Origin: an uncultured Bacteroidales bacterium
GTDB lineage: Bacteria; Bacteroidota; Bacteroidia; Bacteroidales; Bacteroidaceae
Length of the DNA: 53,327 nt
Direction: 5' to 3'
Assembly: GCA_902801475.1 (NCBI GenBank)
Contig: CADCIO010000015.1
Span: 1-53,327, forward strand
Positions 49,396 to 53,327 of this stretch are shown one piece after another. How positions within the stretch are numbered: the stretch's first letter is position 1; each line of letters opens with the position of its first letter. The translations under genes were made by a program, and so were the position numbers. The notes beneath the pieces are model-generated. The model had not been told where the DNA came from, did no database searches, and saw nothing but the letters and a program-made list of their open reading frames with translations.

Positions 49396-49965
49396 ATGAT
49401 TAACGTGATTGACACCGCGATTGAAGGTGTAAAGATTATCGAACCTAAGCTCTTTGGCGATGCTCGTGGGTACTTTTTCGAGTCGTTTTCGCAGCGTGAG
49501 TTTGAGGAGAAGGTGTGCAAGACTGTGTTTGTGCAGGACAACGAGAGTCAGTCTGTGGCAGGCGTTGTGCGTGGTTTGCATTTCCAGAAACCGCCTTTCA
49601 CACAAGCCAAATTGGTGCGTGTGGTGAAGGGTGCCGTTCTGGATGTGGCTGTCGATATCCGCAAGGGCAGTCCCACCTTTGGCAAGCATGTGGCTGCTGT
49701 GCTCTCTGCTGAGAACCATCGTCAGTTCTTCGTGCCACGTGGCTTTGCACATGGTTTTGCTGTGTTGAGCGATGAGGCGATATTCCAATATAAGTGCGAC
49801 AACTACTACGCTCCTCAGAGCGAAGGCGCGATTGCGTGGGATGACCCCGACTTGGGCATTGACTGGCAGGTGCCAACAGAGAATCGCATCCTCTCAGAGA
49901 AGGATGCACATCACCCACGTCTGAAAGATGCCGAACTGGTGTTCGACATCAACGTGCTCATTTGA
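49396..49965 (+). CDS. rfbC: dTDP-4-dehydrorhamnose 3,5-epimerase
   Basis: 189 residues, the family length. Cupin motifs are clear: DARGYFFESFS near the start, QDNESQSVAGVVRGLHFQ (catalytic His in RGLHFQ), KLVRVVKGAVLDVAVDIR, FFVPRGFAHGFAVLS and YKCDNYYAP. It makes the L-rhamnose precursor. The other rhamnose genes (rfbA, rfbB, rfbD) are absent here, though three glycosyltransferases lie within 13 kb. It converges on the GT2 gene with a 13-bp gap. Confidence 0.94.
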   Translation: MINVIDTAIEGVKIIEPKLFGDARGYFFESFSQREFEEKVCKTVFVQDNESQSVAGVVRGLHFQKPPFTQAKLVRVVKGAVLDVAVDIRKGSPTFGKHVAAVLSAENHRQFFVPRGFAHGFAVLSDEAIFQYKCDNYYAPQSEGAIAWDDPDLGIDWQVPTENRILSEKDAHHPRLKDAELVFDINVLI

Positions 49966-49978
49966 TGTAGCTTTCTTT

Positions 49979-50986
49979 TTACTTTTTTCTTCTGGAAGAT
50001 TTGTCCAAGGCGATTCTGAGGGCAATTCTCCATGCATTCTTGCCTCCCAACATCGTGTAGATGCGGAGGCAATTGCCGATCATCTTCTGACTGGTAGAAG
50101 GTGTGAAGTTGTCCTTCCTGAACAGGGTCATTGACTTGACAGCCAATTTGTAGGCGTTCGACTTGCCTCTCATCTTCTCGTGCTGCATGTGTCCCAACAG
50201 GATGCTGGTGCGCAGATAGAGCGGGAACATCAGCAGGTCGAGATGCGGATATAGACAGCTCAGGTGCTGTGCGTGATAGTGGGAGAGGGGTTGCAGGATG
50301 GATGATTGCAAATCGTTGATGGCTGCCGTCAAGGTGCGAACGAAATACTTGTAATTCAACGAGTAAGTATCTCTCAACACACTATCCTCGCTAGCGATGA
50401 TATCATGGAAGGCCTTTTCCTTGAACCACAGAATCTTGGGCTGATGCAACATCACACGTAAGCCCAGTTCCCAATCTTCCCAAGCGCGGCAGGCTGTGTT
50501 CCAACCACCGATGGATTTCAGGAAATCCGTGTGGAAGATCATGTTCTGCGTACCCAGCACATCGCCTAAGATCTGCACACGTGGGTCTTCCGAGGGGATA
50601 TAAGGACGGATGGACGTCTTGCCGTTCACCACTCGCTTCGTTGGGACAGCAATCAGGTCATAGCCCTCCACATTGGCATTGTAGAAGGTGGACATGAAGT
50701 TGTAGTCGAAGATGTCGTCGCTGTCGAAGAAATACACCCATTCCGTCCTGCACGACTTCAAGCCCTTGTTTCTTGCAGCCGCAGCACCAGGGAACGTCTC
50801 TTTGAGCAGGGTGACGTTGTGACGGTCTTTGATGTACTGTTCACAGAACTGGTAAGTGCCATCCTCACTTTCGTTGTCCACGATGATGACTTCCTTTGGA
50901 GCGATGCCCGACTTCAAGATGCTGTCAAGCGTTTTTCCAATGTGATTTCGTCTGTCTTTTACAGCGATGATAACGGTGATGTCCAT
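49979..50986 (-). CDS. GT2 glycosyltransferase
   Basis: 335 residues with a GT-A fold: ITVIIAVKDRRNHIGKTLDS at the N terminus, VDNESEDGTYQF, a YFFDSDDIFD (DxD) site near residue 95 and WEDWELGLRVM (ED motif). The C-terminal 120 residues are basic and helical and end KSSRRKK. It probably adds a sugar to surface polysaccharide. It is monocistronic, divergent from the GT4 gene. Confidence 0.85.
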   Translation of the reverse strand: MDITVIIAVKDRRNHIGKTLDSILKSGIAPKEVIIVDNESEDGTYQFCEQYIKDRHNVTLLKETFPGAAAARNKGLKSCRTEWVYFFDSDDIFDYNFMSTFYNANVEGYDLIAVPTKRVVNGKTSIRPYIPSEDPRVQILGDVLGTQNMIFHTDFLKSIGGWNTACRAWEDWELGLRVMLHQPKILWFKEKAFHDIIASEDSVLRDTYSLNYKYFVRTLTAAINDLQSSILQPLSHYHAQHLSCLYPHLDLLMFPLYLRTSILLGHMQHEKMRGKSNAYKLAVKSMTLFRKDNFTPSTSQKMIGNCLRIYTMLGGKNAWRIALRIALDKSSRRKK

Positions 50987-51008
50987 GTTGATAGAATTAT
51001 TTTGGTTG

Positions 51009-51016
51009 CAAAGATA
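51009..51016 (-). promoter_or_regulatory. -7 element of the GT2 gene
   Basis: The minus strand reads TATCTTTG followed by C, 23 bp before the ATG at 50986. Confidence 0.65.
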
Positions 51017-51022
51017 AAAAAA

Positions 51023-51050
51023 AGTTGGGAGTTAGGAGTTAAGAGTTAGG
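51023..51050. repeat. 28-bp heptad element between two glycosyltransferase promoters
   Basis: AGTTGGG, AGTTAGG, AGTTAAG, AGTTAGG: four units of 7 bp, the reverse-strand form of the AACTCCT type at 49327. It sits within the 45-bp interval between opposing -7 elements. Confidence 0.7.
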
Positions 51051-51061
51051 ATATTTTTTTG

Positions 51062-51069
51062 TACCTTTG
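51062..51069 (+). promoter_or_regulatory. -7 element of the GT4-msrC operon
   Basis: TACCTTTG followed by C. The ATG at 51090 is 21 bp downstream, the distance seen for other genes here; ATG 51078 is only 9 bp away. Confidence 0.65.
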
Positions 51070-51089
51070 CAAAAAATATGGCAAAAACA

Positions 51090-52187
51090 ATGAGAATTCT
51101 TCTTTTAGGCGACTACTCCAATGTACATGCGACACTTGCTGAGGGCTTCAAAGCGCTCGGACATGAGTGTGTGGTGGCAAGTGATGGAGACAGCTGGAAG
51201 AATTATCCACGTGACATCGACCTGAAACGCGAATACGGTCTGCGAGGCAATGTCAGTTACCTTTGGCGACTGCTGAAGGCGCTGCCCCAGATGAAGGGCT
51301 TCGATGTGGTGCAGCTCATCAATCCCATGTTCCTCGAACTGAAAGCGGAGCGCATCGCCCCCATTTACCGCTATCTGCGCCGTCACAACGACAAGATGGT
51401 GCTGGGTTCCTTTGGCATGGACTACTATTGGACCTACGTCAACACCTACCAGCGTCCCCTCCGATACAGTGACTTTAACTTTGGCGACACCATCCGTACC
51501 GATGCTGAAGCCGAACGCTATCGTCGCGAATGGATCGGCACACCCAAAGAGCACCTCAATCGCCTGATAGCCGACGACTGCGACGGCATCGTGACTGGAC
51601 TCTATGAGTACTGGGCAACCTACCAGCAGTTCAAGGAAAAGATGACCTTCATCCCTTTCCCCATCCGAATCAACACCTCTCACCCCTCAACTGTCAACTC
51701 TCAACTTTCAACTTCCCTTCGCCTCTTCATCGGCATCAACAAAGGACGCTCCGTATATAAAGGCACAGACATCATGCTTCGTGCTGCTCAAGCCGTGCAG
51801 GCGAAATACCCTGACCGCCTCACCCTGCAAGTGGCAGAGTGTGTTCCTTTCGCCCAATACCAGGAGATGCTCAATGGTTCTCATGCCATTCTCGACCAGC
51901 TCTACAGCTACACGCCAGCCATGAATTCCCTCCTCGCCATGTCCAAAGGCATCATCAACATCGGAGGTGGAGAGCTCGAAAACTACGACATCTTGGGCGA
52001 GACCGAACTGCGTCCCATCATCAATGTCCAGCCCACCTACGAGTCCTGCTACGAAGAGATTGAGCAGCTCGTCCTGCATCCGGAGCGCATCCCCATCCTC
52101 CAGCAGCAAAGCATCGTCTATGTGAAGAAGCACCACGACTACCTCAAAGTAGCCCAACAATACCTCGATTTCTACCAAACCCTATAA
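51090..52187 (+). CDS. GT4-like glycosyltransferase with a heptad repeat in its linker
   Basis: 365 residues from ATG 51090 (MRILLLGDYSNVHATLAEGF); 51078 is an alternative but leaves almost no leader. GT-B fold: an N-terminal Rossmann domain, then FFIG-like LFIGINKGRSVYKGTDIM opening the second domain, and a donor-site stretch (ILDQLYSYTPAMNSLLAM, GGGELENYDILGETELRPI) typical of family-4-like enzymes. Between the domains lies HPSTVNSQLSTSLR, encoded by the four heptads at 51687-51714 and unlike the surrounding protein. A change of one unit would shift the reading frame. It is followed 14 bp later by msrC. Confidence 0.82.
   Translation: MRILLLGDYSNVHATLAEGFKALGHECVVASDGDSWKNYPRDIDLKREYGLRGNVSYLWRLLKALPQMKGFDVVQLINPMFLELKAERIAPIYRYLRRHNDKMVLGSFGMDYYWTYVNTYQRPLRYSDFNFGDTIRTDAEAERYRREWIGTPKEHLNRLIADDCDGIVTGLYEYWATYQQFKEKMTFIPFPIRINTSHPSTVNSQLSTSLRLFIGINKGRSVYKGTDIMLRAAQAVQAKYPDRLTLQVAECVPFAQYQEMLNGSHAILDQLYSYTPAMNSLLAMSKGIINIGGGELENYDILGETELRPIINVQPTYESCYEEIEQLVLHPERIPILQQQSIVYVKKHHDYLKVAQQYLDFYQTL
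51687..51714 (+). repeat. 28-bp heptad element inside the GT4 coding sequence
   Basis: TCAACTG, TCAACTC, TCAACTT, TCAACTT: four 7-bp units inside the open reading frame, coding for STVNSQLSTS. It is the same unit type as the elements in nearby intergenic DNA. Confidence 0.75.
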
Positions 52188-52201
52188 CCCCACACATCCT
52201 C

Positions 52202-52678
52202 ATGGCAGAAGACTTCAAAATCAGTGCAGGCACGAAAGAAGAGAAATACCGCGAGTTGCAGCTCATGATACGTTCAGTGACGGCAGGCGAGTCAGACCCC
52301 ATCGCCAACATGGCGAATGTGGCAAGCATGCTCCACGAGACCTTTGGTTTCTGGTGGACAGGCTTCTATCGTGTCATCGATGGCGAACTCGTCCTTGGTC
52401 CCTTCCAAGGTCCCTTGGCATGCACCCGCATCCAGAAGGGCAGGGGAGTGTGTGGCACCGCTTGGGCACGTGGCGAAACCATCATCGTGCCCGACGTCAA
52501 TGCCTTCCCGGGTCATATCGCCTGTTCCACCAAGAGCCGCAGCGAGATTGTAGTACCCATATTCCACGATCTGGACGTCATCGCCGTCCTCGACATCGAC
52601 AGCCAACACTTTGGCACCTTCGACGAAGTAGATCAGCAATACCTGGAACAAATCGTCCACGACCTCCGCTTACCTTGA
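52202..52678 (+). CDS. msrC: Free methionine-(R)-sulfoxide reductase (GAF domain)
   Basis: 158 residues, one GAF domain. The three catalytic cysteines of fRMsr are present in ACTRIQKGRGVCGTA and GHIACSTKSRSEIVVPI (near residues 80, 90 and 115), together with FGFWWTGFYRV and VLDIDSQHFGTFDE. It reduces free methionine-R-sulfoxide using thioredoxin. It is the second gene of the GT4 unit. The 52679-52843 stretch after it holds only a hairpin and heptads. Confidence 0.92.
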   Translation: MAEDFKISAGTKEEKYRELQLMIRSVTAGESDPIANMANVASMLHETFGFWWTGFYRVIDGELVLGPFQGPLACTRIQKGRGVCGTAWARGETIIVPDVNAFPGHIACSTKSRSEIVVPIFHDLDVIAVLDIDSQHFGTFDEVDQQYLEQIVHDLRLP

Positions 52679-52765
52679 TGCGAATCCTGTCTTTGCCGAA
52701 CACGAATCTTCTAAATCTTCCAAATCCCCTAATCGTCCGCTTGCGGCGTAGTTTTTTCGACAAAA

Positions 52766-52797
52766 GGGGAAGGCTGCAATCCAGTGCAACCTTCTCC
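52766..52797. terminator. Hairpin between msrC and the smalltalk-like gene
   Basis: GGGGAAGG pairs imperfectly with CCTTCTCC, and the inner TGCA/TGCA pair closes a 6-nt loop. On the minus strand it is followed by CCCCTTTTGTCG, so it probably ends the small gene's transcript; on the plus strand it may end msrC. Confidence 0.5.
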
Positions 52798-52829
52798 AAT
52801 TTTCAACCAGCCCACGCGCTAGGAGATTT

Positions 52830-52850
52830 TTAACTGTCAATTGTCAACTG
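52830..52850. repeat. Three-unit heptad element at the smalltalk-like stop codon
   Basis: TTAACTG, TCAATTG, TCAACTG. The last unit contains the TGA stop (minus strand) of the 35-aa gene at 52844-52951. Confidence 0.45.
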
Positions 52851-52951
52851 ACAAGTTTCATGCAGCTCGTAGTTCCCAGAGCAGTCAATGCTGCCGTGAG
52901 GATGGACACCACCACCTGAATGATGTCCTGCCAGAGATCCTTGTTCTTCAT
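52844..52951 (-). CDS. Smalltalk-like small protein (35 aa)
   Basis: ATG 52951 opens a 35-codon frame: MKNKDLWQDIIQVVVSILTA at the start, then a hydrophobic ALTALGTTSCMKLVS end with TGA at 52844. The length, the basic start, the single hydrophobic helix and the LGxxSC ending match my recollection of the Bacteroidales 'smalltalk' family, usually found near HU-like and amidase genes. Those neighbours are not in the window. Function is unknown. A lipobox-like TTSC occurs late, but the position is unlike a signal peptide. Confidence 0.6.
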   Translation of the reverse strand: MKNKDLWQDIIQVVVSILTAALTALGTTSCMKLVS

Positions 52952-53106
52952 AATTGTTGCTTTTTGGAGGTTAGAAGTAAGTCCTCTATTTGCCAATATA
53001 GACCTCAAAATGCATATATGAGTAGCCTTTTCCTCTTCTTTTTCCTCATCTTTTTGTCCAATCTGTTCGTTTTTCTTGTTTTTCTTGAAAAAAAATGATG
53101 AATTGC
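52952..53106. other. Gap with no supported gene
   Basis: A+T-rich stretch between the 35-aa gene and the rRNA-type promoter. It includes a poly-T/pyrimidine-rich run near 53028-53098 that could act as an upstream element on the plus strand. The short frames here lack a start site and family resemblance. Confidence 0.5.
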
Positions 53107-53137
53107 TTTGCCAGTTCAGAAAAAGGTCGTACCTTTG
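53107..53137 (+). promoter_or_regulatory. Strong promoter, probably of an rRNA operon
   Basis: TTTG at 53107-53110 and TACCTTTG at 53130-53137 are 19 bp apart, an ideal pair, preceded by an A-rich tract. No start codon with a credible frame follows within the window. Confidence 0.7.
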
Positions 53138-53143
53138 CACTCG

Positions 53144-53327
53144 CTTTCCGAAAAACCTTGCCAGTGAGAGCAGTGCTAAGTACACTTGGGCAATGCCGAG
53201 CGCAGCAGGTTTTCGACTGAAACAAGTCAAAGAGGGGGGCAAAAATGAGATCTTTGACAGACTGCGAACAGAAATACAAGACAAACAGCGCGTACATATT
53301 ATATATAATGTGTATGCACAAGCAAAG
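53144..53327 (+). ncRNA. Probable rRNA operon leader with boxA-like element (partial)
   Basis: The transcript from the promoter at 53107-53137 is non-coding. TGAGATCTTTGACA at 53246-53259 resembles the boxA antitermination element (TGCTCTTTAACA in Escherichia coli) that precedes 16S genes. The A-rich text after it also fits my memory of Bacteroidales 16S leaders. The 16S gene itself would lie just beyond the right edge, so this is inference. Confidence 0.5.

Noticed and set aside
53046..53321. 91-residue minus-strand frame at the right edge
   Set aside because: It is antisense to the ideal promoter and leader, with no signal or domain.
1..53327. CRISPR arrays, insertion sequences, integrase or phage genes
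   Set aside because: No direct repeats with regular spacers, no transposase or integrase motifs and no tRNA-adjacent attachment duplication were seen; the heptads are too short and contiguous for CRISPR.

Overview
The window reads as a chromosomal segment of a Bacteroidota organism, most likely Bacteroidales and close to Prevotellaceae. The grounds are many promoters with the Bacteroidota -7 element TAnnTTTG (several with TTTG 19-20 bp upstream), a high density of lipoproteins with short signal peptides and acidic residues after the lipobox cysteine, a GH97 glycosidase, a bacterial Ino1, an MG2/carboxypeptidase-regulatory-like surface protein and a Bacteroidales-type 35-aa 'smalltalk'-like protein. 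No name search was possible, so family assignments come from visible motifs and general knowledge.

Region 1 (1-7.2 kb): a four-gene plus-strand operon of lipoproteins. In order: a BMP/PnrA-like binding lipoprotein, a fusion of a type-1 periplasmic binding domain with a C13 legumain-like asparaginyl protease domain, and two paralogous alpha/beta-hydrolase-like lipoproteins whose nucleophile elbow has lost its glycines. Upstream lie six ATACTYRA half-sites, a canonical promoter and a REP-like hairpin. Region 2 (7.2-17.5 kb), convergent with it: a minus-strand operon of acyl-CoA-ligase-like enzyme, Cys-rich lipoprotein, a third hydrolase of the same family with an intact elbow, and an OMF-MFP-RND efflux system. 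The two convergent operons share a hydrolase family and may form one uncharacterised envelope system. This is the best candidate for undescribed biology here.

Region 3 (17.5-26.6 kb): a tRNA-Lys(TTT) unit with its own promoter, structured leader and terminator; an AI-2E/PerM transporter; rsmI; a Cbp1-like coiled-coil lipoprotein and a secreted protein of unknown role; then a five-gene minus operon (polyprenol-phosphate glycosyltransferase, dihydroorotase, stand-alone MetH activation domain, metallophosphoesterase, PlsC). Region 4 (26.7-37.7 kb): Ino1, a 1.2-kaa MG2-type surface protein, mfd (TTG start) with a 47-aa ORF upstream, PrsW and an esterase.

Region 5 (37.7-53.3 kb): mtaB and a glycosyltransferase; a two-component-type propeller gene broken by an in-frame TAG; comEC-rpe-coiled-coil protein; a DHH phosphoesterase and GH97; aroB, rfbC, two glycosyltransferases, msrC, the smalltalk-like gene and, at the right edge, a strong promoter and boxA-like leader that probably belong to an rRNA operon just outside the window. 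This region carries a family of 28-bp elements, each exactly four heptads. Three sit between divergent promoters with nearly identical spacing and one lies inside a glycosyltransferase reading frame. I saw no CRISPR array, intact insertion sequence, integrase or replication origin.
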